Positions 45,338 to 52,867 of a stretch of 64,000 nt of DNA are shown here, piece after piece. The DNA comes from Devosia sediminis. Lineage in GTDB: Bacteria; Pseudomonadota; Alphaproteobacteria; Rhizobiales; Devosiaceae. The translations under genes and the position numbers were made by a program. Each line of letters starts with the position of its first letter. The stretch's first letter is position 1. The notes beneath the pieces were generated by a model. It saw nothing but the letters and a program-made list of their open reading frames with translations, did no database searches and was not told the origin of the DNA. Where the stretch lies: NCBI RefSeq assembly GCF_016411825.1, contig NZ_JAEKMH010000001.1:186001-250000 (forward strand), written 5' to 3'.

Positions 45338-45356
45338 GGGGCCGCAGAGCGGCCCC
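45338..45356 (-). other. Stem-loop between otsB and otsA
   Basis: GGGGCCGC and GCGGCCCC form a perfect 8-bp stem with a 3-base loop, 7 bases past the otsB stop. No U-run follows, so it may adjust relative otsB/otsA levels. Confidence 0.5.
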
Positions 45357-45363
45357 GGATCGG

Positions 45364-46185
45364 TCAGTGTGCGGTGGCGTCGCGCAGCAGAGGCGCTTCG
45401 TCGTTCTCGTCCTCCGGCGCGGCCGGCAGCTCGTGACGCCGGGCGATTTCGGCCAGGCCCCGCAGGAGGGCATGGACGGAAGCTACGTCAGCAATGCGCA
45501 TCCGGGCCACGGTTTCGCCAGGCCCGAGCTTGATGCCGATGCCACCCATTTCCTGGGCGACGCGGAAGGCGTCCTCGTCGGTGCGGTCATCGCCAATGAA
45601 GATCGGGGTGCGCCCGAGGAACGGTTCTTCCTGCATGAAGGCGCGCAGGGCGCTGCCCTTGTCGTAGCCGGCAGGACGGGCCTCGATGACCATCTTGCCC
45701 GGCACGAGCACGAAATCGAGGTGCTCGGCGACGGCCTCGCGCATGATCAGGAGGCATTCCTGCTCCAGCTCTGGCGCCTGGCGGTAATGCAGGGCGACGG
45801 CGCCGTCCTTGGGTTCGAGGATGAGCTCGGGGTGGCGCTCGAGCAGCGGCGCGACGGCAGCAGCAATGTCGTCTGCAGCGGCGCTGATCTCGGCATCCAC
45901 TTCGAGCATGGTGCCATCGGCACGGCGACGCTGGGCCCCGTGGGCACCGGCCACCGGCAGGTGCAGCGGCGAGAGGAACCGGTCGATATCAGCGACTTCG
46001 CGGCCGGTAATCACGGCAAAGGCATTGTCGAAGTCGCGGGCCGCTTGGTCGAGGCCATCGGCAAGTTCGGAAGGAACCTCGACGGCGTCGGGGGTTTCGG
46101 CGATCTCGACCAGCGTTCCGTCGAAGTCGGTGAAGACGGCGAGCAATGGCGCGACGGTGCCGCGCGCTTCTGTCAGTTCGGACAT
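45364..46185 (-). CDS. otsB: Trehalose-6-phosphate phosphatase
   Basis: From ATG 46185 (GGGGGACACC upstream) the 273-residue HAD-superfamily protein has motif I FTDFDGTLVEI with the nucleophilic Asp, motif II-like VITGREV, PVAGAHGAQRR, the cap region, and motif III/IV KGSALRAF with IFIGDDRTDEDAF. It removes phosphate from trehalose-6-phosphate made by OtsA. Start MSELT is chosen because the 10 residues upstream are unlike the family and lack a ribosome site. Confidence 0.94.
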   Translation of the reverse strand: MSELTEARGTVAPLLAVFTDFDGTLVEIAETPDAVEVPSELADGLDQAARDFDNAFAVITGREVADIDRFLSPLHLPVAGAHGAQRRRADGTMLEVDAEISAAADDIAAAVAPLLERHPELILEPKDGAVALHYRQAPELEQECLLIMREAVAEHLDFVLVPGKMVIEARPAGYDKGSALRAFMQEEPFLGRTPIFIGDDRTDEDAFRVAQEMGGIGIKLGPGETVARMRIADVASVHALLRGLAEIARRHELPAAPEDENDEAPLLRDATAH

Positions 46186-46392
46186 GGTGTCCCCCGGTTC
46201 CAGTATTGGCCACATGGGGAACGCGACCGGACGCGAAAGGTTCGCGCGGCATGGCAGCGATGCATCGGCCTGAATGTGAACGGGGAGTTAACGGGCCATT
46301 CGAGGGCGGTTCAAGACGACGTGACTACAACGGGAACCAGACCGGCGGGGCGGGCCCGCATCGGCCTTGCGTTAAACGAGGGTTCTCCGATC

Positions 46393-46515
46393 ATGTCACA
46401 GCTTCTTCTGACTCTGCTGTTCGCCCTGTCGATCAGCTTCCTGACCTTTGCGGCTTCCTTTGCGGAAGTACCGGGCAGCGACTTCATGGTCGGCGTGGCC
46501 GAAGTGCAGCGTTGA
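46393..46515 (+). CDS. Possible 40-residue membrane peptide
   Basis: A short frame encodes MSQLLLTLLFALSISFLTFA followed by about 20 polar residues. GAGGG lies 9 bases before the ATG. The N terminus could be a signal peptide (cleavage near FAASFAE) or a membrane anchor. An imperfect EcfG-like motif lies at 46218-46242. No family recognised; it could be spurious. Confidence 0.35.
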   Translation: MSQLLLTLLFALSISFLTFAASFAEVPGSDFMVGVAEVQR

Positions 46516-46524
46516 GCATGCCGC

Positions 46525-47148
46525 TCAGGCGAGCGGAATGCCCTTGTTGCCCTTGTCCTTCTGGTAGCGATCCGAGAGATCGCCATAGAGGGCGTTGATA
46601 TCGTCGATGCGCGCCAACAGCACTTCGCGATTGCCGCGATCGAGCCCCGCGATCATCTCCTGCAGCCCGTGGCTGGTCCAGAAGGCATTGCGCCGATTGT
46701 AGAGATCGCGCCCGGGCGACACTGTCCCGGTCTCGGGTTCGGGCACGGCATAGACGGCCTTAAGGATCTGGATGTCGTAGGGGATTGCAAAGCTGTCCCG
46801 GCTGTCCTCGTGGCTGAACAGGTAATAGAAATTGTCGAAGCCCGACCAGGTAATGCCCGAGAGGCAGAGCGAGCAGGGCTCGTGGGTGGCCAGAAACACG
46901 CAGTCCTTCGTGGCCGGGCGCTGGTCCTCCGGCAGTTCGAAGAAGCGCTTGATGGCGTGCATTTCGCCATGCCAAAGCGGATTTTCCACTTCGTTGTTCG
47001 TTTCCGCGACGACCACCGACAGGTCGGACTTGCGCAGAATGGCCGCTCCAAAAAGCTTGTTGCCGCGCGCCACGCCCTTGGACGTAACCGGGGCGACATC
47101 CTTCTCGATGACGTCGAGAAGGCGTGAAATCAGAGCGGCAGTTTCCAA
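46525..47148 (-). CDS. CMP/dCMP deaminase-fold zinc enzyme (nucleoside deaminase)
   Basis: The 207-residue protein has the cytidine-deaminase-like zinc site: HGEMHAIKRFF (His and catalytic Glu) and THEPCSLCLSGITWSG (PCxxC). A long C-terminal part after the core is unusual for simple tRNA adenosine deaminases and resembles purine/guanine-type nucleoside deaminases. Start: TTG 47148 has GGAG 10 bases upstream; TTG 47175 is also possible but lacks one and overlaps the preceding gene. It follows the YbaY-META gene with a 7-base gap. Purine context makes a base deaminase role attractive. Confidence 0.8.
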   Translation of the reverse strand: METAALISRLLDVIEKDVAPVTSKGVARGNKLFGAAILRKSDLSVVVAETNNEVENPLWHGEMHAIKRFFELPEDQRPATKDCVFLATHEPCSLCLSGITWSGFDNFYYLFSHEDSRDSFAIPYDIQILKAVYAVPEPETGTVSPGRDLYNRRNAFWTSHGLQEMIAGLDRGNREVLLARIDDINALYGDLSDRYQKDKGNKGIPLA

Positions 47149-47155
47149 AACCCAG

Positions 47156-47953
47156 TTACTCCGTGGCGCTGACAAGACCGATCAGCGGAATGCCAGCAGC
47201 GTCGAGCAGGCGCAAGCCCTGTGCGTCGAGATGGTATGAAGCGACCGCTTCGAGCGCCAGGAAATAGGCATGCTCCTGGTCCATGATCTCCTGACCGCAA
47301 GCCATCATGGTGGCGGCGGCGGGGCCGAAGCTGATGCTGTCACCGGAAACCGTGGCTTCGGTGAAGAAGTTGTTGCAACCGCCAGTGCCGCCGGCGCGAT
47401 GGTCAGCGGCAATGGAGAGGGTTGGCTTGCTGTCAGCAATCGCCGGCTTGCCGCCGATGCTGGTCACGGTCCAGACCGTATCGAGCAGGCCCGGCTGCGG
47501 TGGCAGGAGCGGGTCGGGAAGCATGGGCTCGTCTGGTTCCTCGGGCGGCTTGGGATCGACAATCGGCCCCGGCGCATAATTGGCGACGATATGGGTGAGG
47601 TTGCCGGGTGCGGCCACCGGGACGGGCACGGGGTTGCGGAACAGCACGCGGCCGCCACTGCTGATTTCAGCGACAAGGCCGTGGGTGCCATCATGGGCAT
47701 CGACATCGCTACGCACATTGAGGACGAAGGCGATGGGGACTTCGCCCTTCGCGGGAATGCCGGCCGTGGCGCCGACGATGGGCCTTCCGTCGGTCAGTTC
47801 GACCAGCATGACCCGCAGCCAGGCGTCCGGGGGCAGGGCAATGCGCTCTCGATAGGTCACGGTGCCGTCGAGGATGACGGGTTGGGCCAGGGCGGGTGTG
47901 GTGAGGATCAGGAGAAGCGCCAACAGGGCGCTGACGAGTTTCGACATGGACAT
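47156..47953 (-). CDS. Secreted YbaY-META domain protein
   Basis: From ATG 47953 (GGAGACGAAC upstream) the 265-residue protein has a signal peptide ending in TPALAQ (about residue 24), a YbaY-like beta domain (about 25-125: TVTYRERIALPPDAWLRVML, FRNPVPVPV), a Pro-rich linker (about 130-155) and a META/HslJ domain (about 155-255) with GGTGGCNNFF and TMMACGQEIM as signature. Proteins combining these domains are periplasmic and linked to envelope stress or antibiotic tolerance. No lipobox is present. Confidence 0.82.
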   Translation of the reverse strand: MSMSKLVSALLALLLILTTPALAQPVILDGTVTYRERIALPPDAWLRVMLVELTDGRPIVGATAGIPAKGEVPIAFVLNVRSDVDAHDGTHGLVAEISSGGRVLFRNPVPVPVAAPGNLTHIVANYAPGPIVDPKPPEEPDEPMLPDPLLPPQPGLLDTVWTVTSIGGKPAIADSKPTLSIAADHRAGGTGGCNNFFTEATVSGDSISFGPAAATMMACGQEIMDQEHAYFLALEAVASYHLDAQGLRLLDAAGIPLIGLVSATE

Positions 47954-48041
47954 GTTCGTCTCCATCCAAATGCCGGGCAGCCGCATGGAGACAAGACTAC
48001 TCCAACCCGCGTTTGGTTGCGAGCGATGATCGGTTTTAGGG

Positions 48042-48545
48042 TTAGGGGCGCCCGTCGATGATCCAGGGCGTCTCGAAGTGATGCTCTTCGAGATTGTTGC
48101 CCTCGCCCCCACGATCGACCACGAGATAGTCGCTGTCCCGCTCCAGTGGGGTCAGTACCCCATGCCAGGTGTTCATGGCGATGTTGACCCCCTGTCCGGG
48201 CGCCGGACGAAAGGCCCTGAGGCGCACGGGCGTGCCGTGTTCGTCCTCGGCGACAATGACCAGCCATGGGCTCTCTGAGAGCGGAAAGAAGGCCTGACTG
48301 CCCAAAGGGTGGCGTTCGACCAGAGTGAGCGCCAGCGGAAGCGCATAGGGTTGGCCGTGGAACAGCGAGATCAAGGGGCGCGGATGGACACCCCCGAGCT
48401 CGATGCGCGCCAGGTCATGATAGCGCTCGGTCATCCCGGCATTGATCGGGTAGTGATGCGCGCCCTCCCGCTCGATGACCTGGCCGAAGGGGGCGAAGGC
48501 GGTCGCGGTGAGGGGCTCGATGAAAATGGTGCGGGGATCGGCCAT
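48042..48545 (-). CDS. allA: Ureidoglycolate lyase
   Basis: The 167-residue cupin-fold protein matches AllA: PLTATAFAPFGQVIE at the start, ISLFHGQPYALPLALTLVERHPLGSQAFFPL, VRLRAFRPAPGQGVNIAMNTWHGVLTPL and the C-terminal YLVVDRGG. It splits ureidoglycolate into glyoxylate and urea in the cytoplasm. It begins 3 bases after the allE gene, in one operon. Confidence 0.93.
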   Translation of the reverse strand: MADPRTIFIEPLTATAFAPFGQVIEREGAHHYPINAGMTERYHDLARIELGGVHPRPLISLFHGQPYALPLALTLVERHPLGSQAFFPLSESPWLVIVAEDEHGTPVRLRAFRPAPGQGVNIAMNTWHGVLTPLERDSDYLVVDRGGEGNNLEEHHFETPWIIDGRP

Positions 48546-48548
48546 GGT

Positions 48549-49361
48549 TCAGAACGGCAGCTTGGCGTGGCGGTTGACGTCCTTGTAGAGCAGATAGCGG
48601 AAGCGCTTAGGCCCCGCATAGCAGGCCTGGGGACAGAAGGCCCGCAGCCACATGAAATCGCCTTGCTCGACCTCGACCCAGTCGCGGTTGAGCCGATAGA
48701 CCGCTTTGCCCTCGAGCACATAGAGGCCGTGCTCCATGACATGGGTTTCCTCGAAGGGGATGACGGCCCCGGGTTCGAGCGTGACGATGTTGACATGCAT
48801 GTCGTGCCGGAGGTCGGTCGGCTCGACAAATCGCGTCGTGCCCCAGGTGTCCCGGGTGCCCGGCATCCAGCGGATGGGCTCGGACTGCTCATTGGTGACG
48901 AAGGCAGGCGGGATATCGATACCGTCAATGGCTTCATAGCGCTTGCGCACCCAGTGGAAGCGGGCGACCTCCGTCGAGCGATTGGAAAGCGTCCAGGTGC
49001 TGCCCGGTGGCAGGAAGGCGTAGCCGCCCTCGGTGAGAGTATGGGACTGACCCTCGATGGTCACCACGACCTGGCCGGCGACCACGAACAGCACGCCCTC
49101 GGCTTCGGGGTTGAGTTCGGGGCGCTCGCTGCCGCCGCCGGGCGCCACTTCCACCACATATTGGGAGAAGGTCTCGGCAAAGCCGGAGAGAGGACGGGCG
49201 ATGATCCAGACGCGGCTCTCCCGCCAATGGGGCAGGTAGGAGGTGACGATGTCGCGCATGACCTCGCGCGGTATGACCGCATAGGCTTCGGTGAACACGG
49301 CGCGGCCGGTGTGGAGGGTCATCTGGTCGGGCAGGCCGGCGGAAGGGGAAGCGTAGGGCAT
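48549..49361 (-). CDS. allE: (S)-ureidoglycine aminohydrolase
   Basis: The 270-residue bicupin matches AllE/YlbA: VIPREVMRDIVTSYLPHW, the first cupin with GGSERPELNPEAEGVLFV, and the second with Mn-site residues in HDMHVNIVTLEPGAVIPFEE, THVMEHGLYVLEGKAVYRL and the end WLRAFCPQACYAGP. It converts ureidoglycine, the allantoate product, to ureidoglycolate plus ammonia, feeding AllA next door. An allantoate amidohydrolase gene is not in the window. Confidence 0.92.
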   Translation of the reverse strand: MPYASPSAGLPDQMTLHTGRAVFTEAYAVIPREVMRDIVTSYLPHWRESRVWIIARPLSGFAETFSQYVVEVAPGGGSERPELNPEAEGVLFVVAGQVVVTIEGQSHTLTEGGYAFLPPGSTWTLSNRSTEVARFHWVRKRYEAIDGIDIPPAFVTNEQSEPIRWMPGTRDTWGTTRFVEPTDLRHDMHVNIVTLEPGAVIPFEETHVMEHGLYVLEGKAVYRLNRDWVEVEQGDFMWLRAFCPQACYAGPKRFRYLLYKDVNRHAKLPF

Positions 49362-49423
49362 GAGGCACCGTGATTTCTTTGGCGCCAGAGTAGAGTGCGC
49401 CGCTGCCGCTTGTCACGGGGTGT

Positions 49424-49756
49424 TCAGGAGACTCCCTCTTCGGTCCGCTGCTTGAGCCTGTTGAGCATGGATGTCGCATAGGCGGCATAGGGCCCGATCC
49501 AGCGCTCGTGAATGGCATGGACAGGCAGCGCGTCGAGATGGTTCCAGCGCTCGCGGCCGCGCTTCTCCGCAACCACGAGACCTGCCTCTTCGAGCACGCG
49601 CAGATGCTGCATGACGGTGCAGCGATCGATGTCGGGAAAGAGGTCGCAGAGCATGCCGGTGGTTCGGGACTCGGTCTTCAGGCAATCGAGAATACGGCGC
49701 CGCACGCGGTGGCCGAGGGCCTTGAAAACAGCGTCGTCTGCATCGTCATTTGACAT
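49424..49756 (-). CDS. ArsR-family regulator (SdpR/UgtR-like)
   Basis: The 110-residue protein has an ArsR winged helix with ALGHRVRRRILDCLKTES, RCTVMQHLRVLEEAGLVVAEKRGRERWNHLD. No metal-binding Cys cluster (ELCVCDL-type) is present. It is divergent from a SRPBCC-glyoxalase pair, the classical partners of this ArsR group, and a 20-base palindrome covers its start codon. Confidence 0.9.
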   Translation of the reverse strand: MSNDDADDAVFKALGHRVRRRILDCLKTESRTTGMLCDLFPDIDRCTVMQHLRVLEEAGLVVAEKRGRERWNHLDALPVHAIHERWIGPYAAYATSMLNRLKQRTEEGVS

Positions 49757-49774
49757 GTTATAAAACTATAACAT
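49755..49774. promoter_or_regulatory. ArsR operator
   Basis: ATGTTATA and TATAACAT form a perfect 8-base inverted repeat with a 4-base spacer, covering the ArsR start codon and lying 34 bases before the divergent SRPBCC gene. Confidence 0.75.
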
Positions 49775-49807
49775 ATTGTCGGTCCGGTCAAGCAGAGGAG
49801 ACGGACT

Positions 49808-50266
49808 ATGGGTTATGAATTCACGGTGCGCGGCCGCATCGCCAAGCCGGTGCACGAGGTGTTCGAGGCCGTCGCCGACCCCAAGGAATTGTCAGCCTAT
49901 TTCACCACTGGCGGTGCCCAGGGGAGGCTCGAAAAAGGCGCGACCGTGACCTGGGACTTTCATGATTTCCCGGGCGCCTTCCCGGTCAATGTCGTCGACG
50001 TGGTGCCGGACGAAAAGATCGTGCTGCGCTGGGACGCCGCGCCCGACGAGGATGCGGCGGGGCTCTACCAGACCACCGTGACGATGAGTTTTGAAGCGCT
50101 GGAAGACGGTCGAACGCTGGTCTCCATCCACGAGGAAGGGTTTCGCGAGAACGATGCAGGTCGCAAGGGTGCTTTCGGGAACTGCGAAGGCTGGACCGGC
50201 ATGCTCTGCGCCATGCGCGTCTGGAAGGAGCACGGTATCCGCTTCCGCGAGGGGTTCTACAAATGA
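49808..50266 (+). CDS. SRPBCC (AHSA1-like) domain protein
   Basis: The 152-residue START/AHA1-like protein has the typical opening FTVRGRIAKPVHEVFEAVAD PKELSAYF-type pattern, TWDFHDFPGAFPVNVVDVVP, KIVLRWDA and the C-terminal EGWTGMLCAMRVWKEHG. AGGAGAC lies upstream. It is translationally coupled to the VOC gene. Such hydrophobic-pocket proteins bind unknown small ligands. The divergent ArsR gene probably represses it. Confidence 0.87.
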   Translation: MGYEFTVRGRIAKPVHEVFEAVADPKELSAYFTTGGAQGRLEKGATVTWDFHDFPGAFPVNVVDVVPDEKIVLRWDAAPDEDAAGLYQTTVTMSFEALEDGRTLVSIHEEGFRENDAGRKGAFGNCEGWTGMLCAMRVWKEHGIRFREGFYK

Positions 50267-50625
50267 GTGGCTGGATCGACGGTGGTATCAACATCGCCAT
50301 GAAAGTGCCGACGCACCAGCACGCGGCAACCATGGCCTTCTATCGTGACACGCTTGGTCTTGAGACGATTACCGGTCCGGGTGGAGTGGTCGGGTACAAG
50401 TTTGGCCCCAACCAGCTGTGGATCGACGAGGTGGCCGGTTTTTCGCAGGCCGAAGTCTGGCTCGAACTCTTCACACCAAGCTTCGGCGATGCGGCGCGGA
50501 AACTCGAGGACGCCGGAATTACCCGCAACGACGCCATCGAAACACTTGGGCCTGATTTCCGGGGCGGCTGGTTTTTCAATCCGGCCGGCATCGTCCATCT
50601 GGTGCGGGAGCCGGACGCCTGGTGA
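50263..50625 (+). CDS. VOC-family (glyoxalase-fold) protein
   Basis: The 120-residue protein has the VOC repeat pattern: ATMAFYRDTLGLETITGPGG, KFGPNQLWIDEV, AEVWLELFT and a C-terminal FNPAGIVHLVREPDAW. It overlaps the SRPBCC gene by ATGA, so the two are coexpressed. Function unknown; possibly resistance or metabolite isomerisation. Confidence 0.85.
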   Translation: MSGWIDGGINIAMKVPTHQHAATMAFYRDTLGLETITGPGGVVGYKFGPNQLWIDEVAGFSQAEVWLELFTPSFGDAARKLEDAGITRNDAIETLGPDFRGGWFFNPAGIVHLVREPDAW

Positions 50626-50650
50626 GGGCGCGTTAAGGTTACGCAATCTT

Positions 50651-50693
50651 CAACACTTGGCGCGATGATCGACCCATCATGCGTCAAGTGTTG
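50651..50693 (+). promoter_or_regulatory. Long hairpin covering the start of a 46-codon gene
   Basis: CAACACTTG (50651-50659) pairs with CAAGTGTTG (50685-50693). Inside, CGC/GCG and ATGAT/ATCAT also pair, so nearly the full 43 bases fold into one hairpin with a short loop. The ATG at 50679-50681 lies in the right arm. Confidence 0.6.
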
Positions 50694-50819
50694 TTGAGTA
50701 TCGGCGTTCCCCCGCACCATTGGGTGCAGCACAACCTGCCCTGGCTGGCGGTGCTGGCCATGGTGTTCGGCTTCGATCGCGATGACGTTGCTCCCTATGA
50801 GCAGCGCCGCGACGACTAG
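50679..50819 (+). CDS. Small 46-residue protein, unknown
   Basis: The frame encodes MRQVLLSIGVPPHHWVQHNL then PWLAVLAMVFGFDRDDVAPYEQRRDD, with a short hydrophobic stretch (about 21-31) and acidic end. It begins inside a long hairpin and no ribosome site is accessible. Its stop overlaps the convergent puuE-uraD stop (CTAG region). I do not recognise it; the composition is protein-like rather than random. Confidence 0.45.
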   Translation: MRQVLLSIGVPPHHWVQHNLPWLAVLAMVFGFDRDDVAPYEQRRDD

Positions 50820-52234
50820 GGCAGGATCGCCTTCAATCGCAGATAGGCGATGCGCTCGACCTGGGCGCAGGCGGTGGCGAATTCCTGATCGGCCAGATTG
50901 GCAATGCGCGTCTCGAAATTCTCGAGGATCGACTGCTTGGTGTGATCGCGCACGGCAATGATGAAGGGAAAGCCGAACTTGGCCACATAGGCAGTGTTGA
51001 GCAGAGTGAACTGTTCACGCTCGGCGTCGGTCAGCGCATCGAGGCCGGCTGACGACTGTTCGGCCGTCGACTCGGCAGTGAGGCGTTTGGCGGCGGCGAG
51101 CTTGCCGGCGAGATCGGGGTGAGCGCGCAGCACGGCCAGGCGCTCTTCCCGGGTGGCCAGCCGAAACTGGGTGCGCAGCGAAAAGTGGAGGCCGATGGCC
51201 GTGTCGTTGGCCGGACCCATCTCCGCTTCCCAGGCACGTTCCGCGATCCAGGGAGAGTGCTCGAAAATCGAGCCATAGCGGGCAACGAAATCGGCCTTGT
51301 CGAGGGTAGAGGGCAGGACTTCCGGCGCCAGATAGGGGTGCTCGCTGGCCCAGTGCCGCGCGATATCGAGGCGGGTGGCCACCCAGACCTTGTCAAAACC
51401 CCTGATGTAATCGACGAACTTCTTGAGGCCATGATAGCGGCCCGGTTGCCCCACGAGCCGGCAATGAAGGCCGATCGACATCATCTTGGGCGCCCCGGCC
51501 TGGCCCTCGGCATAAAGGCAGTCGAAACTGTCCTTGAGGGCGGTGAAGAACTCCTCGCCCGTGTCGAAGCCGGGCGCGGTGACGAAGCGCATGTCGTTGG
51601 TCGAAAGCGTATAGGGAATGATGAGCTGCGGCTTGCCCGCGATCAGCTTCCAATGGGGCAGGTCGTCGTCATAGGTGTCCGAGATATAGGCAAAGCCTCC
51701 GGCTTCGGCGACGAGATCGACGGTGTTGAGGCTGGAGCGGCCGGTATACCAGCCCTGTGGACGGCTGCCGGTGGCGATGGTGTGGAGGCGAATGGCCTCG
51801 GCAATCTGCAGCCGCTCCTCGCTGGCCGGCATGTCCTTGTGCTGCACCCATTTGTAGCCGTGCGAGGCGATTTCCCAGCCGGCTTCCTGCATGGCGGCGA
51901 GCTGCGCGGGAGCGCGCATCAGTGCGGTTGCAACGCCATAGACGGTGACGGGGAGATTGGCCTCGGTGAAGAGGCGATGGAGCCGCCAGAAGCCGGCGCG
52001 GGCGCCGTATTCATACATGCTCTCGACATTGGCGTGGCGCTGGCCCGGCCAGGGTGCGGCGCCCAACACATCGACGAGAAAGGCCTCCGAGGCAGCGTCG
52101 CCATGAAGGACATTGTTCTCGCCGCCTTCCTCGTAATTGAGCACGAACTGCACCGCCACATGCGCGCCCCCGGGCCAATTGGCATGGGGCGGAGTCTGGC
52201 CGTAGCCGTGCATGTCGCGGGGGTAGCGGTTCAT
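50816..52234 (-). CDS. puuE: Fusion of PuuE-type allantoinase and OHCU decarboxylase (UraD)
   Basis: The 472-residue protein joins two purine enzymes. Residues about 1-300 are the PuuE polysaccharide-deacetylase-fold allantoinase: RYPRDMHGYGQTPPHANWP, FVLNYEEGGENN, YEYGARAGFWRL, EIASHGYKW and SIGLHCRLVGQPGRYHGL. Residues about 305-472 are UraD: FEHSPWIAERAWE, LRAHPDLAGKLA (catalytic His372), SSAGLDALT and FGFPFIIAVRDHTK. It therefore carries OHCU to allantoin and allantoin to allantoate in one polypeptide, the step between UraH and the missing allantoicase/amidohydrolase. Confidence 0.93.
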   Translation of the reverse strand: MNRYPRDMHGYGQTPPHANWPGGAHVAVQFVLNYEEGGENNVLHGDAASEAFLVDVLGAAPWPGQRHANVESMYEYGARAGFWRLHRLFTEANLPVTVYGVATALMRAPAQLAAMQEAGWEIASHGYKWVQHKDMPASEERLQIAEAIRLHTIATGSRPQGWYTGRSSLNTVDLVAEAGGFAYISDTYDDDLPHWKLIAGKPQLIIPYTLSTNDMRFVTAPGFDTGEEFFTALKDSFDCLYAEGQAGAPKMMSIGLHCRLVGQPGRYHGLKKFVDYIRGFDKVWVATRLDIARHWASEHPYLAPEVLPSTLDKADFVARYGSIFEHSPWIAERAWEAEMGPANDTAIGLHFSLRTQFRLATREERLAVLRAHPDLAGKLAAAKRLTAESTAEQSSAGLDALTDAEREQFTLLNTAYVAKFGFPFIIAVRDHTKQSILENFETRIANLADQEFATACAQVERIAYLRLKAILP

Positions 52235-52323
52235 CTTGCGGTCTCACGATTCAGGCGGGAGACCGGATGGTAAGCAGAAGCCGGGGAGGGCGCTAGGGGC
52301 CGTGTATCCAGTTTGCCCGCGTC

Positions 52324-52428
52324 ACCCCACCCTCATTCCCTCCCCATCAAGGGGAGGGAGGCGCAGGTTCGGAGGCCCGTGTTCATCGTCTCCCTCCCCC
52401 TTGTGGGGAGGGACCAAGGGTGGGGGTG
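52324..52428. repeat. REP-like palindrome
   Basis: CACCCCACCCT (52324-52334) faces AGGGTGGGGGTG (52417-52428), with internal hairpins CCCTCCCC-ATCAA-GGGGAGGG and CCCTCCCCC-TTGT-GGGGAGGG. It lies between the convergent-free gap of puuE-uraD and the SRPBCC operon end and is non-coding. Confidence 0.75.
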
Positions 52429-52438
52429 CCGGTAGGCC

Positions 52439-52867
52439 CTATGCCTGCTTGCCCGCCACCTCTTCGAGCTTGGCCAAAAAGCCCTTCCAGCCGGCATGGG
52501 CGCCGCCATAGGCCTGCTTCTGGTTGGGGTGGAAGCCGGATTGCTCGACGCGCAGATGCGTACCCGCGGCGGTGGGCGTCAGCGTATAGGTGACGGTGCT
52601 CTGGAGGGCGTAGAGCGGATCATCATTGGCGAAGTTCCAGGTGTAGGACAGCGACCGTTCCGGTTCGATGGCCAGCACTTCGCAATCCATGACCCCGCCC
52701 CAGTCGCCGCGCAGCTTGAACTTGTGGCCGACCTCGGGGCGGAAGTCGTTGTTCATCAGCCATTCGGACATCAGGTGCGAGGTGGTCAGCGCCTTCCAGA
52801 TCTTGGCGGCGGGCTGGGCGATTTCGCGCTCAACGGTGACCGTGCGGGTTTCGGTGGCTGATGTCAT
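52439..52867 (-). CDS. SRPBCC (AHSA1-like) domain protein
   Basis: The 142-residue protein begins with VTVEREIAQPAAKIWKALTT and has LMSEWLMNNDFRPEVGHKF, AIEPERSLSYTWNF and the C-terminal YGGAHAGWKGFLAKLEEVAG, all typical AHSA1 blocks. It is the last gene of an ArsR-led operon and overlaps the DUF1801 gene by ATGA. Confidence 0.87.
   Translation of the reverse strand: MTSATETRTVTVEREIAQPAAKIWKALTTSHLMSEWLMNNDFRPEVGHKFKLRGDWGGVMDCEVLAIEPERSLSYTWNFANDDPLYALQSTVTYTLTPTAAGTHLRVEQSGFHPNQKQAYGGAHAGWKGFLAKLEEVAGKQA

Noticed and set aside
46218..46242. A third EcfG promoter (GGAAC-N16-GGTT).
   Set aside because: The -10 has a mismatch at the first base and the nearest downstream gene is a doubtful 40-codon frame, so it is only mentioned as weak.
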